Position numbers and translations under genes: made by a program | Notes under the pieces: model-generated | Seen by the model: only the letters and a program-made list of their open reading frames with translations | The model's database searches: none | What the model was told of the DNA's origin: nothing | NCBI GenBank assembly: GCA_025200525.1 | Contig: CM045761.1 | Coordinates: 76,785,551-76,849,550, forward strand | DNA length: 64,000 bases | Source: Camellia lanceoleosa | Taxonomy: Eukaryota > Streptophyta > Magnoliopsida > Ericales > Theaceae | Direction: 5' to 3' | In this document: in pieces, positions 10,720 through 21,790 of the stretch | Layout of the letters: each line of letters opens with the position of its first letter | How positions within the stretch are numbered: the stretch's first letter is position 1

Positions 10720-11587
10720 TTAGAGAACTTGACTCGAACTCATGATATCTGGTTTTGACTACACTTGTGTGTTTCTTTGCATTTCATTTGCATTGCTGCG
10801 CCTAGGACACCATGTTTGCCATCTGCTATTCCTTAACAGTTTGCCGGAGGCTTGTCTTGTCAAGGCATGACCATAAGGCTGACCGGTTACGGGCTCTGCC
10901 AGTATGGGAACACAAACCCCGGTTTTACCTGGGCACCCTTTTTGACCATTCGACCTAGTGCATATCGAATCCGTAGTGACCATTCCAAACTAGGACAGGT
11001 TGCTTACCCGATATAGGTTGTTTGAAACCGTTGCGTGCGTAGTGAAACCCTAGTTCCTGACAAAATAGGACAGGGAAACCCTACCCTAACATAGGGGTGT
11101 TTTGGCTCTCACTTATCTGTTATGTGCTTTTAGAGTGCGTCTCTACAGGGAATGCATATATCAGTTTGCGAGTTTGGGCATCAGGCCTGCGGGCATCAGT
11201 CAGTGTTTGAGAATCGGTTATCTATGGGTATCTGATTCAGTCTTTGGGGAACAGTGATTCAGGGACAGTGATCAGTGTTTGAGGACAGTGTGTATTCAGC
11301 TTATCAACCGTGTGTTGTTATGTCCAACTGTGTGTTGTGTATTTATTTTAAGCTGTTATGCTGTTCGTTTATCTAGTTATTTATTTCCTTTTCGCTTTAT
11401 TCATCTTTTTGCTAGGGGCAATTTTAGCACAATTGCTTCCGACCCAGTAGATATTCCCCAAGCACTTTGGACAAGAGGTCGTCGGCTCAATCGATCTGAG
11501 GATCTGGTTGACGGACATCCAGTGTTCCGTTCTCTACCCCCAGTTGTCAGAAGAAGGCCAAGAAAGCGCAGTGTGTCTGAGTAGAGG
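10720..11587 (+). other. Untranslated leader of Element A
   Basis: Between primer site and gag. It resembles the leaders of B (34262-35084, inverted) and C (39399-40020), including GGACAGGGAAACCCTACC and GGCTCTCACTT. No long frame fits a gene. Confidence 0.6.
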
Positions 11588-13505
11588 TTGCCAGAGCAGT
11601 GGTCTACCCTAGCAGCAAACAGTCGGGTTGAGGCTTCAGTTTCCGCCACAGAGATACATATACCCGTTAGTCAGCAAGACCAACAGAATATGGCCGGGAT
11701 AGAAGAAATGATGCGCCAAATACAAGAGAGCATGAGACAAATGCAGGAGGACGTTGCCCGCCAAGCGGAGTTCTCTAAACAAAGAAATATTAATCATGGC
11801 TCAAAGAAGCCGGGCTCATCACTAGACTCCAGCAGCAAGCCGGAGCATCAGCCTCACATCCAGTTCCTCCTCCACCAGGGCCCTGTTCCGAAAGCAGCAC
11901 TCATCGTCTGTAATGCTCGCCAAACACCCAGAACACCGTGCCAAATGTCCAGAACATCCAGGAGGGTACGGACATTCCAGTAGGACCTGCTCTGCTCCCA
12001 ATTTTACCCTAGCTATCCAAAGCACCTACCAATCTGCCGGACTCTCCCTTCAAGTTCGAGGTCGACCCTACAGCGTTGAAATTAAGCAAACTTGAGAAGA
12101 TGTTTAAGAAATCTCAGGGAGTCAACTCCATCCCGGACATTGGAGATGGATATACTGATTTGGTGGTGACATTGCCGGACAGGTTCAAGATGCCTCACAT
12201 CGACCGTTTTGACGGGTCAGGAGATCCCATGGTCAACCTGAGTTTGTTTTCAGATGTTCTGTGCTCGATGGGTTTGACATGATTACAGAAGCTCTCCCTT
12301 TTTAGCAGGACCCTGTCGGGTATTGCGGCCATCTGGTACGCCAAATTGGAGGATTCAGTGAAATGAAGCTGGGAGGAGATGGCCGAGGCCTTCGTTGCAC
12401 AATATTCATACAATACCCAAATTGAGATTACAACCCATGATCTCGAGACAACCAGGCAAGAGCCGAAAGAGGGCTTCTCTGACTTTGTAACCCGCTGGAG
12501 GGCCAAGGCCTCAATGATGACCATTAGGCCAACGGACAAGGATCAAATACGGATGGTTGTGCGCAACCTCCAGCCAAAACTAATGCAGAAAATGATCGTG
12601 CTCCCCCTCCCTACTTTTCAGATTTGCATGAGATGGGAGTACAAATCGAAGATGCGATGAAACAGGGTCTGATCGACCAAGACAGGGAGCAGCCCTGGAG
12701 AACCTTTAACCGTAATAACAATGTAGGCCTGAGCGGCGCTGCAACAGCAAGAGCTTCGGAGGTCAGCATGGTCGCCACCATTCCCCCTCCTCTTCCAAGG
12801 CCCATGGCAGCCACACCCTTCTGTGGTGCATCCGGAAGTAATACCCAAACCACTAAATATCAGCCCAGAGGCCAAAGAACCTTCACCCCACTATACATGC
12901 CTTTGTCCAAGGCTCTAGGGGTCTTAACTAGAAAGGGGCATCTAAAACCCCTGGAGCCGAGGCCATTACCAAATCCACTTCCCCCCTCTCACAACCCAAC
13001 CAAGTACTGTGCATATCACCAGCAGCATGGTCATGATACCGACCAATGTTTCAATTTACGTCACGAGATTCAAGACCTCATTGACAAAAATGTGATTCTG
13101 CCTCCAGAGAGACCTAACGTCACAACCAATCCACTCCCTACACACAACCAAGCTCCACCTCCCGAAAGAGTCAATCTTATCCAGACTAGGGTCGTGTCTT
13201 ACGATTCTAGCATCTATATTACTCCTTCCCACCTACCTAAGCCGGAGGTGATCCTTCCTGTCTGCACTGACTTGTGCATGATGGACATCTCCACAACTCA
13301 ATCTGAGCCAATGGTGGTGATCACCGAAGATGGGACAGGGCAGGTTTCAGAGGAAAGTGGAATTGTTGAGTTTGGGATTGAGCAGTCTGGAAATCTCGCT
13401 GGAGGAGCCTACGATCCAAGTGAGTACATCCAACAAGGCCACCGAAATGAGTGTAGGGTTGCCAGAAAGAGCAGAATTATGTGTAATTCAGGGGGACAGA
13501 TTTGA
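11588..13505 (+). pseudogene. Element A gag (capsid/nucleocapsid), broken
   Basis: Gag forms the particle around the retrotransposon RNA. The N-terminus is a Met/Gln-rich coiled-coil-like stretch (MRQIQESMRQMQED). The capsid core follows (DRFKMPHIDRFDGSGDPM, about 12180-12235; GIAAIWYAKLEDS, about 12318; EGFSDFVTRWRAKASMM). The C-terminus has a knuckle of the type CAYHQQHGHDTDQC (about 13009-13050). Breaks: a frame change near 11920-12060, TGA at 12281-12283, TGA at 12364-12366 and loss of one T near 12614. Both TGA codons read as CGA in the homologous gag of B or in the expected frame, which suggests CpG decay. Element B's gag aligns along most of the length. Confidence 0.85.
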
Positions 13506-15306
13506 ACGGGGAACGGATGATCTAACAGCTGTAGGAGAGGGCCTTGCCAACCTCCAGTTCTTCAGTGACCAAGAATCAGGGGATGCGGTAATCAACTGGT
13601 TTGAGTATGAGGAGTCGGCAGAAGCTACCGGATGGTTGGATGATCAGCCGGATGTGGTGGAAGAGTTCTAACTAGAACAGGGCCCGGCAGGGGCGAAGGT
13701 ATCAGCTGTGACCGGAAGGGCCGAAAGTCAGAGTGCATTGCTGGAGAGCGCCGGTACAAAGAATTTCACTCGGAACCAAGACATTGTGAATACAGGGAAA
13801 ACCAAACAACAAACCGAGCTAACACATGTGGAACAAGAGAAGAATTGGGATTCTGAGAGGATCCGGAAAGCCAAAACCCATGAAGGGATTGAAAGTGCCG
13901 TGGGCACGAAGACAGAAGATGCTGCGAGCATGTGGGCTGAAAGTACTGTGCGTACAATCACGCCAGAGCCAGACAGATGTTTGTTGGCTGCTCACGGGAT
14001 GTGGTGGGAAGACGATGATTTATGTCTTGCCCACACAGACGATGATTGGGGAAATAATCAACCAGATGACACCTGGTACCTCGATGAGGTGGATCACATG
14101 ACAAGAAGCGGGCGGTACTTCAAGCCCCCGCACCTAGACCAACCTGAGGCATCTGGGAAAGACAAGGAAGCTAAGAAACAGAGGCAGAAGCAGATTGAAG
14201 AAGAAGCTGTGCTCAAGCAATTAAAGAAGATACAAGCAGACATCTTCATCTGGGGACTGCTTATGGCATCACGGGTGCACAGATAGGCTGTCCTATCTGC
14301 TATGGACAAGGCCAAACACTCTATAGATACTACACTAGAGCAGCTGGTTGGGTTGGTCTTTCCGGGAGGAGGTTCCTCGACGTTAACCTTTTCAAACAAA
14401 GAATTGCCGCATGAGGGCGCAAATCATAACAAACCCCTCTACATTTCTGTGGAATGTAGAGATAAGTGGATAACGGTGGTACTTGTTGATACTGGATCCG
14501 CCATCAACGTCTGCCCAGCCAGAACAGCGTATGCAATCGGGTTGAAGCCCGTGGACTTCGTACCGACTACTCAAGTGATCAAAGCATATGATAATACTAG
14601 CAAGGAAGTGATGGGGACTGTCAAGATTCAAACCCAGGTTGGTCTAGGACAACACAACATCGAATTCCATGTCTTAGACATTCCCGCAACCTTCAATCTA
14701 CTCTTGGGGCGGCCGTGGTTGCACCAAGTGAAGGCAGTCTCTTCCACTTTACATCAGATGTTGAAGTACCCTCACGGGAAGGGGGTGGCTATTGTCTTCG
14801 GGAATTCATCAATCCATCCGCCGCCAGAAGTGTCCACACTAGTCTTGGAAATCGAGCATGGCACAGAGGATGTGTTCTTATCAGGGTTCACTTTGGCTGA
14901 GGCCCGGGTGGTGCAGAATATCATGGCTGTGAATAAGGGAGTGTACGTCAGTGCCCAATCCGTCTACCTCATGAACAAGCTACAACACATCCCCGGGATG
15001 GGATTAGGAAGGAGCGAAAAAGGCGCCGCAAAGATTGGTCAAGTGCCACACAACCCTCATACCTTTGGCTTGGGTTATCTGCCCACCAAAGAGGACTGGG
15101 TGAGGAAGGGAAAGGAAATGGCCGGAAGAGCCAAAGCAAAGCAGACTGGGAAGCCTTTTGAATTAATGCATAGGCCCATCCAGGGTATCCTGAACGGACG
15201 CTTCGTCTGGGAGGGGGAGGACTTTCCATTTTGCAGCTTCCCAGAGCCGTGGCTAAACGCGGAGAAGAAGCGCGTGCCAGGTTTCGAGATCTTCTTCGAC
15301 CTGTAA
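13506..15306 (+). pseudogene. Element A gag-pro spacer and aspartic protease
   Basis: The protease cleaves the polyprotein. The spacer ends in a conserved helix (EEEAVLKQLKKIQADIFIW, about 14200-14250) with one in-frame TAG at 14284-14286. The protease is open from 14302 to 15306. It has the catalytic LVDTGSAINVCP (Asp codon 14488), the flap region (IKAYDNTSKEVMGTV) and the closing LLLGRPWLHQVKAV. A glycine-rich stretch after it (GMGLGRSEKG...FGLGY, about 14995-15080) resembles a G-patch, an RNA-binding motif. That second call is weak. The translation stops at 15304-15306, before the RT. Confidence 0.85.
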
Positions 15307-15915
15307 CTATCCGGGGATGATGTTGCCACAGAGCAAACAGACCCATCAGCCGAGGTTGAGCAGTGTAAGGCAGTGGACTCCGAGGGCGCTAAAGTTGAAA
15401 TGGGGGTAGCATTGGCATGTCTACTTTCAGATCCTCCGATCGACCATAAGTGCTTGGGAGATAACTTCTCGGTTTCCATGATTGGGGATGAAACGGCTGC
15501 GAGCCTACCAGCAACTATTTTGGATGCATCTATCGCACCCTCTCTTACTTGGCAATATGAAGAGGGATTTTTGTTCAGCAGTACCAGGTCAGGTAGTGAG
15601 CCGGAATCTGATTCCACCGAGTCTTGTGAGTCAGAATCAGGTTCCAACTCGACTGAGTCTGAGTCTGGTAATCCTGAGGATGATAACCTGGATGCCACAG
15701 TTATGTCCAGGTCGTCTTTTTCTTTCTCATTTGAGTTTGTTGTAACCGAGGAATCGGACGATTTGGATGTGCTTAATGAGAATCAAGTAACCGTGGTTTC
15801 TGAGTACTTTTCTGTGCCCTTGATTTATTGCATAAATTCAGACTTTCAAAACTTTGATGAAAACGACGAGGACGAAGTTCCTCCGGTTTTGCAACGTTTA
15901 ATTGAGCAAGAGTAG
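15307..15915 (+). pseudogene. Acidic Ser/Glu-rich linker between protease and RT
   Basis: Open from 15307 to a TAG at 15913-15915 in the same frame as protease and RT. It carries a Ser/Glu/Asp-rich centre (SEPESDSTESCESESGS) and ends with FDENDEDEVPPVLQRLIEQE just before the RT. Ogre elements have a spliced intron between protease and RT; I looked for one here but could not define its ends. Confidence 0.6.
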
Positions 15916-15921
15916 GAAAGA

Positions 15922-16940
15922 TTGGTTAAACCGTTAGTTGATGAAATCACTACCATGAACATTGGTACTGAAGAGGACCCGCGGCTGGTCCAGATCGGGT
16001 CCATGTTGTCTTCGGAGGAACGCGAGCGCTTAGTCGCTTTATTAAAAGATTTCAAAGATGTTTTCACGTGGTCCTACGAAGACATGCCTGGAATCAATCC
16101 TGAGATTGTACAACATCGGATCCCCCTTGACCCCGAGGCCCAACCTGTTAAATAGAAACTCAGAAGGATCCGCTTGGATTGGGCTCTCAAGATTAAGGAA
16201 GAGGTCACCAAGCAAATCGACGCAGGCTTCCTGTTGGTATCTGAATACCCGACTTGGTTGGCCAACATTGTTCCAGTGCCAAAGAAAGATGGCAGGATCC
16301 CGGTATGTGTGGATTTCAGGGATTTGAACAAAGCTAGTCCGAAGGACGACTTTCCCTTGCCGCATATTGATGAGTTGGTGGATTTCACAGCAGGGCATGC
16401 TTTGCTCTCATTCATGGATGGCTTCTTAGGCTACAATCAGATAATGATGGCACCAGAAGACCGGGAAAAGACTGAGTTCACCACCCCGTGGGGAACATAC
16501 TGCTACAGAGTGATGCCATTTGGGTTGAAGAATGCTGGAGCTACTTATCAACGGGTCGCGACCACAATATTGCACGACATGATCCACAAAGAGGTTGAAG
16601 TGTACGTGGACGACATGATTGTCAAGTCCAAAGAAAGAGAAGGCCACTACACCACCTTGCACAAGTTTTTTCAAAGGATCAGGGAATTCCGGTTGCGGCT
16701 GAATCCTCAAAGTGCACATTTGGTGTTACAGCGGGAAAAATGCTGGGATTTCTGATTACACAAAGGGGCATCGAGGTCGACCCTTCCAAAATCAAGGCCA
16801 TCTTAGAAATGCCACCACCAAGGACTGAAAAAGAGGTGCGAGGCTTTCTGGATAAAGTGCAATTCATAAGACGGTTTATCTCAAAATTAACCTTGACTTG
16901 TGAACCACTTTTTAGTCTCCTGAAGAAAGGAAATAAATTC
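15922..16940 (+). pseudogene. Element A reverse transcriptase, broken
   Basis: RNA-dependent DNA polymerase of the Ty3/gypsy type. Landmarks are VPKKDGRIPVCVDFRDLNKA, FPLPHIDELV, the palm strand SFMDGFLGYNQI, FGLKNAGATYQ and the active site YVDD (16603-16614), then HKFFQRIREF. TAG at 16153-16155 stands where a Gln (CAG) is expected. One frame change near 16738 separates the palm (frame of 16174) from the thumb (LGFLITQRGIEVDPSKIKAI, frame of 16740). All catalytic residues of the active site remain visible, so decay is limited. Confidence 0.92.
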
Positions 16941-17420
16941 CAATGGGATGGCCGATGCCAAGCTACTTTTGAACAGATTAAAGAATATTTACAGAACCCA
17001 CCCGTTTTGTCACCACCAGAACTGGGGAAACCGTTGATTTTGTATCTGTCAGTAACTGAGACTACAATGGGCTGCATGCTTGCGCAAGAATCAGAGGACA
17101 AGGTGGAGAGAGCCATCTACTATCTGAGCAAGAAGATGCTAGAGTATAAGACTCGTTACACACCGTTGGAGAAGGCTTGCTTAGCTTTGGTATGGGCTAC
17201 CAGGAAGCTGCGGCACTACCTGTTAGCTCACTCCGTAATGTTGGTTTCACGACTTGATCCCATCAAATATCTTTTAGAGAAACCACCACTTACGGGTAGG
17301 CTGGCTCGTTGGTTGCTGTTGCTATCCGAATTTGATCTAAAATATGTGACACGCAAGTCAGTCAAAGGAAGAGCAGTAATAGAGTTCCTTGTCAACCATC
17401 TAGTGGAAGGGGGTGAAACA
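16941..17420 (+). pseudogene. Element A gypsy-type RNase H, catalytically degenerate
   Basis: Follows the RT in the open frame 16740-18053: PLILYLSVTETTMGCMLAQ, AIYYLSKKMLEYKTRYTPLEK, RKLRHYLLAH and ARWLLLLSEFDLKYVTRKS. The first catalytic Asp of active gypsy RNases H is replaced within SVTETTMG, and the final Asp region reads RAVIEFLVNH. In Tat elements this domain is thought to act mainly as a structural connection while the second RNase H does the cutting. Confidence 0.8.
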
Positions 17421-17454
17421 GTTGAGTATTTATTCCCAGATGAGGCCATTTTGC

Positions 17455-17870
17455 ATATCGACGATAAAACTTGGATGATGTACTTCGACAGAGCATCAAA
17501 TCAGCACGGGTATGGGATAGGAGTGTTGCTGATAGCACCTGACAATTCCCGTATCCCTCTAGCCTTCAAACTCCGATTCAAAGTCTCAAACAACGAAGTA
17601 GAATATGAGGCATGCATTGCCGGTCTAGAAGTAGCCCTGGAACTAGGGACAAGACGGTTGGACGTCATCGGGGACTCGAACCTTGTTGTGTCTCAAGCAA
17701 AAGGAGACTGGAAAGTAAAAGAGGAAAAGATGATGATATATCACCAGACCTTGGACTTGCTAATTCCTCGGTTTGAGAAGCTAAACTTTGCTCATCTACT
17801 AAGAAAGAACAACAGGTTCGCAGATTCTTTAGCAACTCTATCTTCCATGATAGACATCCCGTGTGGAGTC
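17455..17870 (+). pseudogene. Element A archaeal-type RNase H (aRNH)
   Basis: Second RNase H, diagnostic for the plant Tat lineage. The four acidic positions are present: MYFDRAS (usually DGAS), EYEACIAGLE, VIGDSNLVV and the closing RFADSLATL. The Gly-to-Arg change in the first motif is unusual. The frame itself is open from 16740 to the TAG at 18051. Confidence 0.85.
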
Positions 17871-18050
17871 CGGATGTGTCCAGTCATCATTGACCAGAAA
17901 TTTGCACCTGCCTATGAGTCGATTGCTGCTATAGATGAAGTTCAGGACGAAAACACCTGGTATTATGACATTTGGAATTTCTTGGAGAAGGAAGCATACC
18001 CGCCAAGGGTAAATGCCAAAGACAAAAGGGCAATTCGAAGAATGGCTGTT

Positions 18051-19202
18051 TAGTTCATCATCTGTGGGGGTAAGCTGTATAAGAGAGGTCATTTGGGAAT
18101 GCATAAGCTGTGTGTTGATGCCGAAGAGTCAAAGCGTCTGATGGAAGCCATCCATGGAGGGGAATGCGGTGCACATATGAATGGAGTAATGCTGGCACGG
18201 AAGATCCTCAGACAGGGTTACTACTGGTCCACCATGGAGGAGGATTGTATCGGTTTTGTCCGGCGATGCCACAAATGTCAAATTCATGCAAATCGCATGA
18301 ACATTCCGCCGTCAAAACTGTACAACATGACTTCGCCATGGCCATTTTCAGTATGGGGAATTGATGTGACCGGGGCTGTCACTCCGAAGGGGTCGAATGG
18401 GCATGAGTTCATCCTAGTTACGATAGATTATTTTACAAAGTGGGTTGAGGCCCAATCTTATGCGATGTTGAAGGCTTCGCACGTCGCAAAATTTATCAGA
18501 AACAACATCATCTGTCGCTACGGAGTCCCAAATGAGGTTATTTTAGATAACGATTCCCACTTCAAGAAGGAGGTGATTGATTTGTTGGAAAAATACAACG
18601 TGGCTTTTCATAAGTCCTCTACCTATCGGCCGCAGACCAATGGAGCGGTTGAGGCCGCCAACAAGAATATCATGCACATACTGCAGAAGATGGTGGAAAC
18701 CTACTGGGACTGGCCAGATAAGCTGCCGTTTGCTCTGTGGGGCTACCGGACTTCAATTAGAACTTCTACTGGGGCGACTCCGTATTCATTGGTTTATGGG
18801 ATGGAGGCCGTTCTACCTATCGAGATTGAGGTTCCGTCATTGCGGGTACTGGCTGAGTGTCAAATAGCCGAAGCGGATTGGCAGCAGAGTAGATTTGAGG
18901 AACTCATGCTCTTCGATGAGAGAAGACTGAAAGCACTGCACCATGTTCAGGGTTATCAACGCAGAATCGCCCGAGCTTTCAACAAGAAGGTTAAGTCCAG
19001 GAATTTAAAAGAAGGAGATTTGGTGCTCAAGGACAACCGAGCTCCCATCCACGACCTAAGGGGCAAGTTCAGACCCAATTGGACTGGTCCCTACATCATC
19101 AAGTTAATCTGGTCAGGTGGAGCTGTGGTTTTGATGGATCTAGATGGCCTAGAGTTCTCCCAACCGATCAACATGGACAAGTTGAAGAAATATTACCCTT
19201 GA
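18051..19202 (+). pseudogene. Element A integrase
   Basis: Inserts the cDNA into the genome. TAG at 18051-18053 precedes it (FIICGGKLYKR expected in frame). From 18093 it is open to TGA at 19200-19202. It has the HHCC zinc domain (AIHGGECGAHMNG, then CHKCQ) and the catalytic core: WGIDVTG (Asp codon 18363), LDNDSHF (Asp 18546) and AVEAANK (Glu 18651). A C-terminal GPY-type module follows (WTGPYIIKLIW). No chromodomain is seen, as expected for a Tat element. The integrase chain looks nearly intact. Confidence 0.92.
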
Positions 19203-19894
19203 GAGGCTCGCTAGGCTGAAAACCCGAAAGGGCGACCTAGGCAAAACACAGAGCACATAAAATTTGAAATTATAAAAACTGAGCTTGCAAGGTTGAAAAC
19301 CCGCAAAGGGCGGCCTTGGCAAAAGTTAGAGCGTAAAAGGAGAGTGAAAATACCCGAGCGAACCTGGGCCTGAACTACGTAAGGATTGATTCCCATCTTT
19401 GGGATACGTAGGCAACTTCATCCTGGAGTTCAGCCATAAACTTTTCCCCGATCAACTCTGTCCATTTGATCATCTCAGTCATCTTTGTCCATCAGCATTT
19501 ATCGCAATCTCCGGTACAGTGCTATTCAGACTAGGGGCAACTTTTCGTTGCCACACAGTGCCGTGGTACTATTCAGACTAGGGGCAACTTTCCAGTTGCT
19601 AGGATCCGGGGTTGCGCATCTTAGTGACAGATCTCAAGCATGTCCGGTTCTAATCCATATCGAAAATAGTTTTGAAAAGTTTTAATAAAAGTTGACTTTG
19701 TTCAAATTAATCTTTTTACAATTAAGACCATTTTTGGACCAAAGCGGAAAATTTTCAGTACCACAACCTTCAATTTCATTGATTTCAATACAGAGTTGTC
19801 TTGCTCTTGCATATAATTGAAGTTGCTTTTTTATTACACTCATAAAGAAAACTTGAAAGTACTAATAAAGCAATAAATCCGGGGCATAGTCAAG
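19203..19894 (+). other. Non-coding segment after integrase with GGCAAC/GTTGCC hairpins
   Basis: No gene. Holds two copies of a PPT-like hairpin, AGGGGCAAC...GTTGCC, at 19533-19552 and (imperfect) 19580-19596. The same segment follows the pol scar in B (31200-31320) and C (44060-44130). Confidence 0.6.
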
Positions 19895-21183
19895 TCAGGT
19901 GTCCCTGCGCCCCCTCCCAGAGCTAGTCGAAGCCTCTGATGCCAAGCTAGGCCCAATCTGTGCCTCTTCATTGAGCCAATCCCAGCACTCGTTAGACAAA
20001 GTGCAACTGAAAGTGGGAGCGGAGGCCAAGAGCTCTCTAGTTCTCCATGCTGTAGCATATCGGGCAAGCTGTGCGCCTCGGATAGGGAAAGCAGTCGGGT
20101 ACTCAATCCCCTCTGGCGGGCATGTCTGATCATGGCCAAACTGGCGCAGGAATCGGAACGGAAAGTAGAATACACAGTGAGTCAGACCAATCAGCTGGAT
20201 CCCAGTCTGCCGGGACATGCTATAGCTCATTGCCGGAAGATTGAGCCAAGGACAACGCCAAGCAATGCGATCAGCAGACAAATTGCACATCCAATTGAAC
20301 CACCATCCCTCATTAAGCGCATCAACCAGGCGTTGTCGAAAGAAGTAGTCGCGGGCTAAGTAGGCAGGGCAAGAGTCCACAACCTGCAATTTATCCATCA
20401 ACCATACCTGGGGAGGGATGAAAAATGAGAGAATAAAGAATAGAGAGACGTGCGATGAGAGAACAGTGAGACAAGGGTTTTGTGAGAAAAACCGAGCCTG
20501 AAGGCCGAGTGATGTGAGCAAATACATATGTGAGATTGGGTGGGAAACATTACCTGCAACAGTAGTGGACTCCCTGTAAATCTGGTCGTCTCCTGACGGT
20601 GGAAAGCGTCCAAGCCCATCAGCGTTTCGGCCAATGCCATAGCAATACAGCTCTTCCCTTCCTTCAAGCCCTGAGTAACTTCAATCAAATGGATGTTGGG
20701 TCCACCCAGGCCCGGGGCAAGCAGGAAGTGAGATAGCATGCACGAGCAGAGGGCATGTTGTCGGAAACCTTGCCAATAATGGTCGCCGCAGTCACCGGCA
20801 CCAGAAAAGCAATGAATCAAACCGAGGATATCCAGTTCCCCATTACAGATCAGAGACCGAGCATCATGCGTGGTAAGTCCACACATCTGCCCTAAAGCTT
20901 GGGCGTGGCCAAAACGAAACTGAGGCAAAATCTCTTCATAACGTTCAGATTCCATCAAAACTTGAAAATCTTCGAAAGTTGGACATACCTCTTGCCCACT
21001 GAAGCTAAAGACATGCGTCACCGGGTTCCAAAACCTCACCGCGGCATGGAGGAAAGGAAGGTGCAGCGGAGTACGGCTCAGCGTGAATAGTGCATTCAAC
21101 CCGAAACCCCAGAAGTTCAACTTTTTCGAGCCATCTAGAGAAGCAATCCAAGATGTGAGATTTTCGATGAGAAACGCCTCCAT
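19895..21183 (-). CDS. Antisense gene 1 of Element A: PMD-superfamily (DUF7745-like) protein, two exons
   Basis: Opposite in direction to gag-pol. Exon 1 is 21183-20554 (210 codons, starting MEAFLIENLTSW). The intron is 20553-20408 (CAG|GTAATG to CCCCAG|GTATGG). Exon 2 is 20407-19895 (170 codons plus stop). Both exons are in phase and open, about 380 residues, with no stop or frameshift although gag-pol is broken. Motifs recall plant mobile domain / DUF7745 proteins: AAVRFWNPVTHVFSFSGQEV followed by CPTFEDFQVLM, then GSPLLLQ|VWLMDKL across the splice and FYFPFRFLRQFGHDQTCP. The end is Ser/Gly/Arg-rich. Arabidopsis PMD proteins (MAIN, MAIL1) work in gene expression and TE silencing; a role for this copy is unknown. 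A TATA-like CTTTAAAAG lies about 45-55 bp upstream. Assignment to the DUF7745 branch rather than PF10536 is less certain. Confidence 0.78.
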
Positions 21184-21227
21184 TTTTGTGCAAAACTAAG
21201 ATGAATTGAATGAACCACGGAGCTAAG

Positions 21228-21236
21228 GCTTTTAAA
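21228..21236 (-). promoter_or_regulatory. TATA-like box of antisense gene 1
   Basis: On the minus strand the sequence reads CTTTAAAAG, about 45 bp before the ATG at 21183. The matching position upstream of antisense gene 2 has TTTAAATATA. Confidence 0.5.
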
Positions 21237-21239
21237 GAG

Positions 21240-21430
21240 AAGAAGACACTATTCGGGGGACACGTGTCAAAAATTTGACGGTTGCTGAGCTAAGTGGCCG
21301 ACCAGCCACCTTTTCTGGCAGGCCGGCCATTTCCTTTTCAAAAAACTGGCTGGTGGCCTCCCCTTTGCAATAAAGCTGGCCGGCCAACTCCCAAAAGTGG
21401 CCGGCCATGCTCCAATGTGTGTCTTTGGCC
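21240..21430 (-). promoter_or_regulatory. GGCCGGCC-rich upstream block of antisense gene 1
   Basis: The core TTTTCTGGCAGGCCGGCC then ATTTCCTTTTCAAAAA and TGGCCTCCCC is nearly identical to 56828-56880, upstream of antisense gene 2. It contains three GGCCGGCC palindromes (about 21321, 21380 and 21399). The shared block is probably a common promoter or enhancer, or a relic of gene duplication. Confidence 0.65.
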
Positions 21431-21534
21431 TGTTTTACCCTCCAGGAGGAAGTTTCAAGCATTTCCATGCAACGGGTATGTCGAAGGCCTCCATTTCCCT
21501 CTGTTTCAGATGCGTTCCGTTGCCCAGATCGTCC

Positions 21535-21790
21535 GAAGTACACTTTGTTTTGTTAAGTTTTGTTTATCGAGTTGTTGTTTTGCTTATCAAGTTGTCATTT
21601 TGCTTATCGAGTTGTTTGTCGAGCTGTCGTATTTCGTGTTTTTGAGTTGTTACTCTTTGTTTAAGCAATTTTTGTTGAGTCTTGTTTATTAAGTTGTCAA
21701 CACTGTTGTATTTTTCTTATCAAGTTGTAAACTTGCTAAGGTTTTGTTATATCTTAGTAAGTTAAGTTGTTGCGTCGGTTCACTATCTGA
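21535..21790 (+). repeat. Degenerate TTATCGAGTTGT minisatellite
   Basis: Loose repeats of (C/T)TTAT(C/T)(A/G)AGTTGT, about 15-20 bp each (for example 21558, 21581, 21604, 21687, 21717). No coding signal. It lies between the two antisense genes. Confidence 0.55.

Noticed and set aside
13330..13671. Plus-strand 113-codon frame overlapping the end of gag
   Set aside because: Overlaps the gag frame 12624-13505; probably the continuation of the gag-pro chain after a frameshift rather than a separate gene.
15922..19202. Endogenous pararetrovirus (caulimovirid) as alternative to Ty3/gypsy
   Set aside because: Integrase and LTRs with TSDs are present and no movement-protein or coat features were seen.
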